In this document: one piece after another, positions 8,814-19,414 of the stretch | Layout of the letters: each line of letters starts with the position of its first letter | Position numbering within the stretch: the stretch's first letter is position 1 | Assembly (NCBI GenBank): GCA_010093485.1 | Contig: MU001505.1 | Coordinates: 1,459,718-1,486,616, forward strand | Direction: 5' to 3' | DNA from: Karstenula rhodostoma CBS 690.94 | Taxonomy: Eukaryota; Ascomycota; Dothideomycetes; Pleosporales; Didymosphaeriaceae | DNA length: 26,899 nucleotides | Notes under the pieces: model-generated | What the model was told of the DNA's origin: nothing | Database searches by the model: none | The model's input: the letters and a program-made list of their open reading frames with translations, nothing else | Position numbers and translations under genes: made by a program

Positions 8814-9935
8814 ATAGCTAATAACGCTACTAAAGCTTATACTACTAAAGTACTTAAATAAGAATAGAAACTTAAAGCTAAATAAGTAACTACTACTAAA
8901 AGATTTACTATAACTTCTTAAATAACTTATTATAGTTACCCTCTTACTTAGTCTACTTTCTATACTCCTAGCTAAGCTCCTCTAATAATATTATATACTC
9001 CCTTAGCTATAGAAGAAGAGTATATTAGGGCTATCTAGCTTATAAGCTATCTTAGCTACTTAATAAGCGCCTTAAGTAGTAGGTTAGATAGCCTCTACTA
9101 TAATATTATAAACTAGTAGACTAGGCGCTACTTTTACTATTATATATACTCGTGTAAACTAATATAAGCTAGATTTTCTACTTATCTAATTAAGCTTTAC
9201 TAATTATTATAGTTTACTATTCCTAGCTATATATATAATATACTTTATTCTATTCTATAATAATTTAAACTTTAGTATAAGCTTCCCTTATCTTCCTTAT
9301 TACTTAGATTTTTACTAACTATATATAGGCTCGCGAGGTTAATTATTTATAGTAGTATATTTAAGCTATACTAAAGAATTAGAATAAGGGTTAAGAGATT
9401 CTTTTTATATCTTTATAAAACCCTTACTTAATATCTAGCTTTTTTCCTACTCCCTCTACTTCTATTCTTATTCTACCTATTCCTATTCTATCTTTACCTA
9501 CTCCTATCCCTATTCTTATCTCTACTTCTCCTACTCCTATTTCTACTTTTACTACTTTTATCCCTACTTTATCTACCTTTTAGTAGGTCTACCCTATAGA
9601 TAGCTAGGAGGCAGGCTTATAGGAGGCTATATATACTCCTAAATATAGTATACCTACTCCTTATAAGTACTATACTTTATAGTAGCTCTATAAGGCAGGT
9701 CTAAGTATTAGTTATTATAGTATAGATTAGTAGTAGTCTAACTTTAATTACCCTAAAGAGTATTTATATAGTTATAATAGGTTTTTTAAAGTTAAGGAAT
9801 CTCCTATTTATAGTTAGAGTAGTTTTAGATATAGGTATACTAGGCGCTCTAATATATTAGAAGTATAGTAGTATACTTAGTTTTATAAGCTCTTTAATTA
9901 GATACTTAATATATTTAAGTAGGATAAATTTCTTT
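8814..9935 (+). pseudogene. Antisense reading frame between Copia-A pol and its 3' LTR
   Basis: The frame begins ATA GCT AAT AAC GCT ACT AAA (ATG GCT before RIP) and runs in one phase to about 9420. It is then continued in another phase by a Pro/Thr/Ser-rich stretch at about 9446-9580 and a Tyr/Ser/Gln-rich tail with a basic Arg-Tyr-Arg-Tyr-Thr-Arg-Arg segment to about 9935. Stops are TAA or TAG, mostly at plausible Gln sites. The phase change could be an intron or an indel. The same frame with the same start is conserved in Copia-B (3212 on), so it belongs to the family and is not a chance feature. It is opposite to gag-pol. Composition recalls a gag-like or nucleic-acid binding protein, but no domain was recognised. 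Extra antisense genes are known in some LTR elements of other groups. Confidence 0.5.
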
Positions 9936-10214
9936 TATTTTTCCTTTATTTTTCTTTTATTCTCTAGTTAAAAAGTACTTTTTATAATTAAATCTAATAA
10001 ATCTCTACTTACTTTACTTCTTTTATATCTATAATTATAAAACTTATATCTTAAAGGTTAAATAGCTTTATAAATCTTATAAACTACTACTTTAATAGCG
10101 CTTTTATTAAACTATCTATAGGTATTTTACTTATTTTAAAATATAAAATTTTAAATAATCCCTTTATATACTCTTATTATAGCTATATATTCTAGATATT
10201 AATATATTAAAGAT

Positions 10215-10530
10215 GTATAGTAATCCTTTTATTTTTTCTAATTACTAGTCTAATTATCTATTAGTTATTATAGTAGATTTACTAGAGTAATCCTAAGTCT
10301 AATATAAGTTTAGTAAAGAAGTACTTTAAAGCTATTACTTCTTTACTAATATACTCTAGAGTAAGAAACTCTACTTCTATAGTTAAAGTTATAATTATAT
10401 TTTAGTAAGCTACTTTTTATAGAATAGCGCCACTAAATAGTAGAGTAATATACCTATAGGATAATTATCTTATTAGTAGATTATCTATAAAAGATATATC
10501 TCTATAGATAAGTAGGTCTAAACTATTATA
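10215..10530 (-). pseudogene. Copia-A RNase H domain
   Basis: The reverse complement reads, in the pol phase, a Copia RNase H: a Ser-Phe-(Ile/Ala)-Asp-Asn segment, a Gly-Tyr-Ile-Thr-Leu-Leu-Phe segment, and the block TLTIEVEFLTLEYISKE around 10390-10340, where Thr-Glu-Ala-Glu is expected (Ala mutated to Val). The Glu codons (around 10377) are intact. RNase H would degrade the RNA strand during cDNA synthesis in the particle. The phase equals that of RT and protease upstream, so no net frameshift separates them. Stops are all RIP type. Confidence 0.75.
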
Positions 10531-10699
10531 TCTACTAAACTAAATTACTTTCTAGTATATCCTATAAAGGTATAGAATTACTTAATTAACTACTACTTTA
10601 TACTTTATACTTAGATTAGTAAGGAAGAAGGATAGCTTTAATATAGTAAATATAATATCTAGTTGTAGTATAATTACTATATATAATATTAATCTAACC

Positions 10700-12200
10700 T
10701 TTTCTTAATAACTCTTAATCTACTATAGCGATACTTCGCCTTTACTCTTTTTAAGCTTATTAATTAAGAGAGGAGTAGGCGGGAAGCTATTAGCTTTATA
10801 AAGCTTAAATCTTTTTATAATCTTATTAATATATATATTATATATAAGCGTGATTATCTAATTATCTTAGTCTCTAATTACTTATACTCTAAGAAACTAC
10901 TTAACTAGTTCCTTATCTTTAATCTTATATTTATTTATAACCTTATTCTATAGTGTTTAAGCTTACTCTCTATAGTTATTATAATATAGAAATAGTATAT
11001 TATCTATATAGAATAGTACTAGGATTTTTTAATCTCTAGAAAGGAATAAATAAGGCTTTTCCTTTAAAGCTTCAAGCCCTTTAGCTCTAAGTAAGCAGGA
11101 AAACTCTTTATACTAGAGAAGTAGTAAGTCTCTTAAACTATAGAGAGCTTAATTTAATCTTATATATATTTCTAGTGTCTTAAACCTATCTAGAAGTTTA
11201 TAGGTTATAGGATTATTTACTATAATTATAGTATTTAGGAATACTCCTATAATATTATATTATTTAATCTTAAGGTTAAACTCTATAGTAATTACTATTA
11301 CTACTTAGAATAACCTTATTATAAGTATAGTAGTATAGGTTAAGTATAGGGTATTCTTTAGTTAAAGGTCCCCTTTAACTATAATATAAGCTTTATAGTT
11401 CTTAAACTAACTATCTTAATTAAACTTATATATAAATACTTATTTTAATAGGAGTAGGTATCCTATTACTTATAATTAGGATAGCTTTATTTAAGTTCCT
11501 TTCTACTATAGGGTAGTAATCTCTTTAATCGCGGCCTACTTAAATAGCTTTTCTAGAGGATAGGAAAGTAGATATTTCTAGAGTATTAATTCTAGTAGTA
11601 GCTTATTTCTATATAGATAAGCTAGTAATATTACTAGTTTTAGTTTTTTAAGTATAGCTACTATAACTATTATATTTAGTATCTTATAGTCTTTATACTT
11701 ATTCTAGGTTTTATCTACTCCTAGTATAAATATATACGCGAAGTTAATCTAAAAACTATCTTTTAAAAATAAATCTACTATTAGTATATATATACTAAAA
11801 TTTAATCTACCCCCTAGCTAATTATTATAATCTATATCTTGTTATCTTAACTTTTAAACTAGTAAATACCTACTCGTTAGTTAGTTAATTTTAGGCGCCT
11901 TTTTTTAAAGTTATCTACTTACCCTACTTACTATAGGGAAGATACACTATTACCTTTAGCTTACTAGTAGATTTCCTACTTTATCTAGTAGTATAGAGTT
12001 AGTTACACTAGATTAAAAGGTAGTAGTAGGGTTTTAAAGCTTCTACTTTAGGGAAGTATTATCCTGAGGCTCTAGTTTACTAGCTCTTCTAGTTAAATTC
12101 TAATTCTAGTAGCTTCTAGTATCCTTATAATTATATTAATTAGTCTCTATAATATCTAGCTATAGTATTATATCTAGGGTTATAAGTCCTATACTTAAAT
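10700..12200 (-). pseudogene. Copia-A reverse transcriptase
   Basis: The catalytic box reads ILVLFYIDNILFL on the - strand, with the YIDN codons at 11010-10999. In Copia elements this box is YVDD, so Val became Ile and the second catalytic Asp became Asn, both explained by G-to-A at TpG. The limits are approximate. The rest of the palm domain is in the same phase but full of TAA/TAG. It would synthesise element cDNA from its RNA in the cytoplasmic particle. The replaced Asp alone would abolish activity. The region keeps more CpG and some CA/TG than the surrounding chromovirus. Confidence 0.75.
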
Positions 12201-13470
12201 CTTGGCCTATATAAATTCCTAGCTACTAGCTAGCTATACCTATAGCTTATATAGTAGTTAGTATTATTACTTTCTAATTCCTTAGCTAGCTATCCTTAAA
12301 ATCTATCTACTCTAATCCTTTACCCCTAAGTAATTACTTAGTATCCTTAATTCTTATAGTACTCGCGTGCTTATTTAAGCTAGAAGTAAGATTAATTATA
12401 TTAAATATATCTTCTAGATTATTAACCTTATCCTTATAAATACTTTTTATAATTTTTAGAACTTCTACCTTTAGGAGCTTAACTTTATATACTCCCTAGT
12501 AGAAGATTATCTTATTAAATATAATATTCCTAGTTATAATTACTTAATTAAGTATAGGAACCTATATTCTATAGATATTAGAAGCTTAATAGCCTACTAA
12601 ATACCTAATATAAGCTCTTAGATTCGTTTTAAATCCCCTTTTATTATACCTAGCTTCGCGATCCTTTATTAGAGGATATACTCGGTATCTATAGGTATAA
12701 ATTCTACTCTAGTCTAGATAGAGATCTACTATTATATATTATATAATTACTAGCTTATAGTACTAAAAGTACTATTAGAACTAGTTATCTAATACTTTAT
12801 TTAGTAATTAGAAGCTATATACTGTGCTTAGGCTTATATTATATAGCTAGACTACTATATCTATAATCTCTAGCTATAGCTTTATTAGTAAATTCGCGCC
12901 AGACCTTATCTTTACTATTTATTTAATTAGCTCTTTTCTAGCTCGCTCCGCTGAACTATTAGTTTTATACGTATAAGATAGTAAAGGGTTAATTATAATT
13001 TCTTTTTTAATTACCTATTTCTTATATTATAATATCCCTTACTATAGGAGTATTATTATATTATTATCCTACTAGATTTATATAATTTAGAGCTAGTACT
13101 TATTCTTTATAAAGGTTAATAGGTATTTTATTAATTATAGAATTTCTAAAAGCGTCTTCCCTTATAGATTAAAATTATAGAACTTCCTACTAAATTCTTC
13201 CTTTATTATAAGAATCTAGGATTTAAGTATTTATCCTTACTCTATATTAAATAGGTCCTATATAATATAGTAGAATAGACGCGGTAAACACTTATATAGT
13301 TATTATAAGATTACCTTACTTATATATATAACTATATAATACTTATATTCTTATTATTATATTCCTTTAATTAATATACTGTATATACTGGAAACTAGAG
13401 CTTATAACGCCTTTTTTCTAAGGTATTCTAATTACTTATACTATAGTTCTTTATTATCTAAGCGGGAGAT
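12200..13470 (-). pseudogene. Copia-A integrase with zinc-binding pre-integrase domain
   Basis: At about 13449-13395 the - strand reads Glu-Leu-stop-Tyr-Lys-stop-Leu-Glu-Tyr-Leu, which is the Copia GAG-pre-integrase motif (L-W-H-K-R-L-G-H-L) with Trp, His, Arg, Gly and His hit by RIP. Next come Lys-Lys-Ala-Leu and a Glu-Tyr-Lys-Tyr-Tyr site where Cys-x2-Cys is expected. This HHCC finger precedes the DDE core, which should lie at about 13200-12300. I did not resolve its acidic residues. Integrase inserts the cDNA into the genome. The phase is shared with protease and RT. Confidence 0.65.
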
Positions 13471-13789
13471 ATTTTTTCTTATTAGCCTAGATAGTTAAAT
13501 TATATTTATAATAGTAGGATAAGAGTATATAGGCTTATATTTAAAAAAAGTAAGGTTATACTTATACTATAGATCTACTATTATAACGCTTTATTTAATT
13601 ATTCTAATCCTTAGGGTATTATCTAAGCTAAGATACTAAATATTAACTTTCTTAAGTTAAGCTTCTAAAATAATATTTATATAAAAGTTCTTAACTACCT
13701 TTATATCTTTAAGTAATAGATTCTCTAATTATTTCCTATTCTTGCTATAAAGAATATTCTTAATTAGGCGATTTCCTATTCCTAAGATA

Positions 13790-13960
13790 GGTAGAGCTTA
13801 AGTTCCTACTTTAACTTAATCTTCTATAGTTGCTTTCTTAAAAGAACTAGCGACTAGAAGGTTCTAATTATTAATAAGGTAAATAGTAGCTATACTATCT
13901 AGGATTATACTCTTAAAAAGTAGATAAGGATTCTATATTATATTATAGATTCTATTCTTA
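13790..13960 (-). pseudogene. Copia-A aspartic protease
   Basis: The - strand reads Ile-Leu-Asp-Ser-Ile-Ala-Thr-Ile-Tyr-Leu-Ile-Asn-Asn, with the Leu-Asp-Ser codons at 13902-13894. This matches the Copia protease active site L-D-S-G-A-T-x-H-x-T-N, with the Gly and His changed as RIP predicts. A Gly-Thr-Lys-Leu-Tyr and Leu-Gly-Ile-Gly (13790-13765) block follows, as usual for the second half of the domain. The protease would cut the Gag-Pol polyprotein. The catalytic Asp is retained. Confidence 0.75.
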
Positions 13961-15246
13961 GAGACTTTACTTAGAAGGTTAATTAGATTAATAAGAGCTG
14001 CTATAATACTATTAGAGTAGTTAATAGTAAGCTACTTCTTATTACTTATTTTCTAATTAGTACTATTAATTTTAGTCTATAGCTTTAACTATTATAGGAG
14101 CTTTAAATAGCTTAAGATCTTATTTTACTCTTTATTAGAAAGGTTAAATACTTAGAATCTATTAATTAGAGTACTAGCGATAGCTATCTATAAATATTAG
14201 TATTTAATTAGTTACTATTTATATTAGGCATTCTTATAGGAGTAGTTAAAATAATTATTATTCTATATATTATTAGATAATTCCCTGCTAGGTTTAGTAG
14301 TTTAACTACTAAATATCGCGTAGATACTAGTCCTTTTATAATTAGGGCGGAGTAATTATTCCTAGATTAGCGCTAAAAATACCTTTCTAATCTTAGAAAG
14401 TATTATTATAGGCCTTCTAAGCGTCTTATTAAGCAGGATTTATTACTTAATTAAGTAGGACTACTTAGAGGTAATCTTCTCGCCTAAAGCTTTAAGGAAA
14501 TTATAGGTTATAAGTACTCCTTTAGTTTCTTTAACTAAGTATATAATCGCTTTATAGTAGAGGAGCTACTATTTTTTAAACTAGGTCTCTAGGTTCTACT
14601 ATCTACTCTTTACTTTATTAAAATAAGTATAATACTATACTTAAATAAGGTTCTTAGTTACTCCTTTAGTAGGTACTAGATTATTCTTTAGTATATAAAG
14701 TAGATATTATAAGATAGATTTATTATCTTTGACTATATTAATTATTACTAGAGTAAGGAGATCTTAAGAGATAGTAGTATAAACCTAGTTCTAGAGATTT
14801 TATAGCTTAGAATAGTATATCTACTAGTTAAAGACTATAGTATAATATTCTATAATTCTTAAAATATAGCTTTCCTTATCCTTTTTATATAATTTAAGCT
14901 CCTGCTTATAATCTTTAAGGTTATCTAAAGTAACTGGTTAGTATAGTTCCTCTAGAATAACTAGTTAAATAGGGTAATTATCCTTAATTAAGGGGACTAT
15001 TAGACTATCTAGATTAATTTTAGACTAGATACCTTTAGAGTTTACTTAGAAATATAAGCTTATAAACTAATAAGGCTAGCTCATTTAATTAATAAGCTAG
15101 GTTTAAGTAATTAGAATAGTTAAATTGCTTATAGCTTTATTAAATAAAGAAGGCTTTTAGTATAATAGGAGAACCTGAGAGGGTATATTTAAGTAGTAAA
15201 GCGCGTAGAGAGAATCGTCCTATATTCTAAGCGCCAGGCTTATAAC
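13961..15246 (-). pseudogene. Copia-A gag region (unresolved)
   Basis: By position, between the 5' LTR and the protease, this ~1.3 kb must hold gag of Copia-A. I did not recognise a zinc knuckle or capsid motif. Cys codons are systematically lost under RIP (TGY to TAY), so a CCHC motif is not expected to be readable. The assignment rests on context only. The segment still has scattered CpG, CA and TG (for example near 15175 and 15220-15240). Confidence 0.45.
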
Positions 15247-15452
15247 TATAGTAAAAAAAAGGAGCTTAAATATCCCTTTATTTAGGGAGCGAATTAATTA
15301 GATTACTATATAAGAAAAGATTACTAAAAAGGCTAGTTATATACTATACTTATCCTAAATTGGTTTAGTGCTTGGGTTAAGGTACCCCTTATCGCGGCTG
15401 ATTAGAGCTCTATAAACCCCAATATTACCAAGTATTATTTACATTCTTAATA
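15247..15452 (-). repeat. Copia-A LTR, right (5' LTR of the element)
   Basis: This is the direct partner of 8227-8432. Its inner part is less mutated on the right side (GGTTTAGTGCTTGGG, ATCGCGGCTG, ACCCCAATATTACC survive), while its left third carries more G-to-A changes than the partner. Bases just left of it (about 15225-15246) would hold the primer binding site on the - strand. The tRNA could not be identified. Confidence 0.9.
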
Positions 15453-15457
15453 TATAT

Positions 15458-16838
15458 AAAATAGGAAACTATAACTTTATTATAGAATAAAAATTCTTTA
15501 AAAATACTAAAATACTAATTAATTATTATAACTAGTATTTAAGATAGCTAAATAATATACTATTATAAATTATTACTTTATTTATAGTACTATACTACCT
15601 ACTCCTACTAGTTAATAAGGAATACTAGTTTAATACTAACTAATAGAATATTAACTTTAAAAAGGAGGATATTTAACTTTAATAAGTATAATTACTTTAT
15701 AAGGATTACTTTTTTATAAAGAAATTTAAAATCCCTATAGAGCCTATAATAATATCTATTTCTCTAGTATAGACTATTATTTAGAACTATAGTAATTATT
15801 AAGTACTTTTAGTAAAGCCTATTCTAGATAAGGACTTTATTATAGTATACTATATATTTTTAGATAAAGATAGTAATAAAGCTAAACTACTAAAGTCTAA
15901 GAATAAAAGTTAGTAATTAGCTAAGTCTAGTATTAAGGATAATACCCTAGTATATAAATATAATAATAAGTTACTATATAATAATAAATTATTACTAAGG
16001 GAATTAACTACCTCTACTAAGCCTAATTCTACTAGAGATTTTAGTAAATAAGTTACTAAGAAACTCTTATAAAAGCTAAGAATTAAATTAAAAAACTATT
16101 TAAAGAATTAAGTTATTACTACTTTCTACCTTATAAAGTAGCTTTAATATAAGGAAAATTTATATAAAATAAATAAAATACTATTTAATCTAAAACTACT
16201 ACCTTTAAAAGAACCCCTTAAATATTAAATACTAATAAAGGAATAACTCTTTAAAGCTAGTATTAATATTTTAATAGTCTTTACTATAGTATTTATAGTT
16301 AGTATATAAAGTATAGAGATTAGCTCTATTAGTTAATATAAATTATTTAAACTTATAAAAGCTAAATATTATAAAAAGAAGGCTATAGCTAACTCTCTAA
16401 AAAAGTCTTAAAAGTAGCTACTTATAAAACTTAAAATTAAACTTTCCTATTATAAATAGGTAAGGATAGATATTTTTTACTTTAGTAAATAAGAGATAAA
16501 TACTTTATACTTATAATAAAAATATATTAACTATAATATTATTTTTATTAAGAATATTAGTACCTTAAAGAGCTTTTTACTATATCTTATATCCCTTAAT
16601 AAGCTAGAATTACTATATCTATATATTTAAAATATAGTAAAGAAAAGATTTTTTTATTTTTAGTAATACTAGCTTTACCTCCTGTATTTTATATATAAAG
16701 AAGTCTAGAGGGAGGTAGTATTTTTATATTAATTATAAAAGGCTTAATAGTATTACTAAAAAGAATATTACCTTTATACTACTACTAAAAGAAACTCTTA
16801 TATACTTATTTAAAGTATATATATTTACTAAACTAGAC
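15458..16838 (+). pseudogene. Chromovirus protease end, linker and N-terminal reverse transcriptase
   Basis: Directly after the Copia-A target duplication the frame continues from 8226 as Tyr-Lys-Ile-Gly-Asn-Tyr-Asn-Phe-Ile-Ile, the end of a retropepsin (compare the Y-D-V-I-L-G motif of Gypsy proteases), followed by a long linker. At about 16581 the RT N-terminus appears (Leu-Ile-Ser-Leu-Asn-Lys-Leu-Glu; P-L-Y-x-L-S in the family). After a T(7) run at 16649-16655 the readable phase shifts, so one indel is likely there. The shifted phase reads through ILYIKKSRG and ends in Phe-Thr-Lys-Leu-Asp at 16824-16838, the catalytic F-T-K-L-D of Gypsy RTs with its Asp intact. R1 copy 3 breaks the gene exactly after this Asp. 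Confidence 0.8.
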
Positions 16839-18035
16839 TTTAGCCTAGATTCTAATCTAGGCCTATAGAACTATATAGTATACTTATAATAGGAGAGAGC
16901 TTTTTATTCTTTTTTAATACTTATTTTATATATTTTTATACTTTTTTAATTATTAGTATAATACTAACTAATAGTTATTTAATACTAACTCTCCTTACCT
17001 ATACTTACTAATATTCTTAACTTTTACTTATAGCTTATAGCTTATAATTTATAACTTAGTATATTATCCTATCGCTATTACTATTACTATTAATACTACC
17101 TATCTATTATTATTAATAATATTACCTATCTATTATTACTATTAATATTACCTACTACTTTCTTATATATTCTATAAAACTACTACTACCTATTCTATAT
17201 TTATTAACTATATAGATTACTCTAACTTAATTATAATTACTTTTACTATAAAGTCTAGCTCCTCTTAACTTTTAAAAACTATTATAATTAGCTCTTTCTA
17301 TTTACTAGTAAAGTTCCTATTTCTAGTTAACTATTATAGAGGTAATCCTAGTAAGCCCTAGATTAGTAATACTATATATATATATATATATATAAGAAAC
17401 TTACTAATAGACTCTATAATTATATAGTCTATAGCTATAACTTATAATATTTATATACTAGATTAATTATTATACTAATAGAGGTTAACTTACTAGATAA
17501 TATATTAGATTTTATAATATATATAATTAGATATATCTAAATTACTAATAGATTTACTACTAGTATATACTATATTATATTTATTACTAAGGATTAATTA
17601 CTTATTATTATTAGCTATTTTAATAGAGTAGGATATAGTATAAGTTTCTTTCTATAAAAACTAGCCTTTATATATAGTATTATAAATTACTTATTATTAG
17701 TAGATAATCTCTCTTTTATATTCTTTTTTAAATTATAATATTATTAATATTTTATAATATTTTTAATATTTTATAACTTCTCTATAATTATATATTAGGT
17801 ATTAGTAAATAAGGAGTATACTACCCTACTAGTATTATATAATATTATAGTATTATAGTATTACTATATTATATAATATATATAGGTAGGTTACTATTTA
17901 GTTAATTAAACCTAGTACTATAGGTACCCTTTTTTCTTTCTTATTATAAATAGTACTATTCTTTAGAGCTATCTAATAGAACTATATAGTACTTCTAGAT
18001 ATTTCCTTATTACTAGGTAGTTATAATAGTAACTT

Positions 18036-18063
<28 letters not shown>
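16839..18063 (+). mobile_element. R1 retroposon-like element, copy 3 (complete, inverted relative to copy 2)
   Basis: This complete copy (~1225 bp) has its 5' palindrome at about 16842-16863 (AGCCTAGATT facing AATCTAGGCC) and a poly(A) of 25 bases at 18042-18066. AAACTAGAC is duplicated at 16830-16838 and 18064-18072, and its first bases merge with the tail. Removing the element and one duplicate joins Phe-Thr-Lys-Leu-Asp to the next RT codons at 18073 in phase. It differs from copy 2 mostly by transitions and by array lengths. The AATACTATA tract is shorter here, and one TATTACTAATATAA unit is present where copy 2 has about three. No protein motif is seen in either orientation. Confidence 0.8.
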
Positions 18064-18066
<3 letters not shown>

Positions 18067-18072
18067 CTAGAC

Positions 18073-18480
18073 CTATAATAGGCCTTTTACTATATATAAC
18101 TTACTAAATATACTTCTAACCTCTCTATATTTTAAACTTTATATAATAACTTTAAGTATAATATTCTTCCTTTTAGTATAACTAATAGACTAGTATTATT
18201 CTAATACTTTATTAATATAATCTTAGTTAATATAATTAATTTAATTTATATAATTTATATTAATAATATCCTTATTTACTCTAATAACCTCCTAAAGTAT
18301 AAAGCTTATATATTTAAAATTATTAAATAGCTAAAAGAGTACTACCTTTATTATAATATTAAGAAGAGTAAATTTATTATTTAAAAAGTTAAATTCCTAA
18401 GCTTTATTATTATTACTAATAGGATCTATAAGGACTTTAAGAAAAAAACTATAATATAAAACTAAAAAAAGCCTACTAGT
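18073..18480 (+). pseudogene. Chromovirus reverse transcriptase, catalytic half
   Basis: The frame continues from 16838 and keeps one phase through 18480. It reads LPFSITNRLVLFQYF after the stops are read as Gln (the L-P-F-G-L-x-N-A-P-x-x-F-Q family motif). It then reads YINNILIYS with the YINN codons at 18256-18267. The Gypsy box is Y-x-D-D-I-L-I-Y-S: both catalytic Asp codons GAY have become AAT, as RIP at TpG predicts. An Ile-Lys-Lys-Ser-Lys segment follows, as in the RT thumb. The enzyme would copy element RNA to cDNA. The loss of both Asp residues makes it inactive regardless of stops. Confidence 0.9.
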
Positions 18481-18963
18481 CTTTATACCCTTTAATTCTT
18501 TTTAGAATTCTATAATTACTATTAGGCCTATTTTAAAAACTATAAACGTATTATCTAACCACTTACTAAGCTAACTAAAAAAAGTATATAGTATAAGTTT
18601 AAAAAAAAGAAATATACTACTTTTTAAACTATATAGAATCTTTTCTACTTATATAATTTTATTATATAGTACTCCCCCTACTATAAAATATAGATAGAGA
18701 CTAATACTAATAATAGTATTATTATAAGTACTATCTTATAGATATAAGATAATAAAATATAGAAACCTTTTAGATTCTACTTATATAAAATAAAATTAGT
18801 AGAGATAAATTATAATATTTATAATAAAAAATACTTATTATTATAAATAAGTTATATATATAGTATACCTAACTTATTAGTCTATAGTTAGAAGAGCTAT
18901 TTACTATTATTATAAACTATTATATACTTATATATTTCTCTATAAAATAAGAACTTATACTCT
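18481..18963 (+). pseudogene. Chromovirus RT connection and RNase H, first part
   Basis: This starts with Leu-Tyr-Thr-Leu-Gln-Phe-Phe-Leu-Glu-Phe-Tyr-Asn-Tyr-Tyr, the highly conserved V-Q-S-F-L-G-F-x-N-Y-Y-R boundary of Gypsy RTs, with Gly changed to Glu. A Lys-x-Ile-Ile-x-Pro-Leu-Thr-Lys-Leu-Thr segment follows, then a degraded RNase H core in the same phase. Copia-C splits it at 18963: the codon AG completes with A at 24666. The RNase H acidic residues are only partly readable. Inactive. Confidence 0.85.
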
Positions 18964-18968
18964 ACTAG
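18964..18968 (+). repeat. Target-site duplication of Copia-C, left
   Basis: ACTAG is repeated at 24661-24665. The 5-bp length fits LTR retrotransposon integration. Confidence 0.85.
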
Positions 18969-19414
18969 TATTAGATCTACTATAAATAATAATAGATTAT
19001 TATAAACTATAGATATAGATAGGTTAGTTATATATTATATAATTATATAAATTATTATTATTAATTATTATTCTAAGTCTAACTAAGATACGCCCTTAAA
19101 TAGTACCTTAGTACCCTATACTAGTTCTAATAGTATAAAAGCCCTTTCTAGTTAGCCTATATATAGACACTAGGCGCGCCTTAGCCGCTTTTTTAGTCCC
19201 CCTTTATTTATATATTAGTAAAGTATAACGTGCCTTTTTATCCCCCCTACTTTATTAAGTCACCCTACCTTATAGTAAATCTCTATAATATAGTATAAAA
19301 TATTCTAGCCTCTCCTTTTATACTTACTACCTACTACTACTAGTAGTTACTATAATTTACTATAATAGTAAGTATACTATACTATAGGTATTAATATATA
19401 TATATAATCTAATA
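18969..19414 (-). repeat. Copia-C LTR, left (3' LTR), containing a SINE-like insert
   Basis: Outside the insert at 19141-19300 it matches 24375-24660 almost perfectly, including the ACGCCCTTAAATAGTACC block and the (TA)n end. The 160-bp length difference equals the insert plus one 11-bp duplication. Confidence 0.9.
19130..19300 (+). mobile_element. SINE-like short element, copy 2, with 11-bp target duplication
   Basis: The core 19141-19289 (149 bp) is flanked by ATAGTATAAAA at 19130-19140 and 19290-19300. The undisrupted LTR at 24520-24550 shows only one copy of that sequence, which proves the insertion and its boundaries. It is closely similar to 1230-1376 and differs mainly by transitions. 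It retains CACTAGGCGCGCC, AGCCGC and CCCCCC. No inverted repeats are present at the ends. It is younger than Copia-C because only one of the two LTRs carries it. Confidence 0.75.

Larger units (their letters stand above)
8227..15452 (-). mobile_element. Copia-A: Copia-type LTR retrotransposon, nested in the chromovirus
   Basis: The element is 7226 bp with direct 206-bp LTRs at 8227-8432 and 15247-15452. Its target duplication is TATAT (8222-8226 and 15453-15457), and removing the element restores the chromovirus protease frame. Pol is on the - strand, and read that way a purine tract (CTAGGGGGTA, complement of 8433-8442) abuts the left LTR, as expected for a polypurine tract next to the 3' LTR. 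Domain order from right to left is gag region, protease (LDS at 13902-13894), integrase zinc domain (about 13460-13260), integrase core, RT (YIDN at 11010-10999) and RNase H (about 10530-10215). That order, integrase before RT, is Ty1/Copia. It is about 1.5 kb longer than Copia-C, mostly because of the region 8433-10000 with an antisense frame. It is less RIP-damaged than its neighbours. Confidence 0.9.

Noticed and set aside
9440..9600. Pyrimidine-rich tract as a simple-sequence repeat only
   Set aside because: It keeps a Pro/Thr/Ser codon phase and lies inside a frame conserved upstream between two copies, so a coding origin is more likely. This is not certain.
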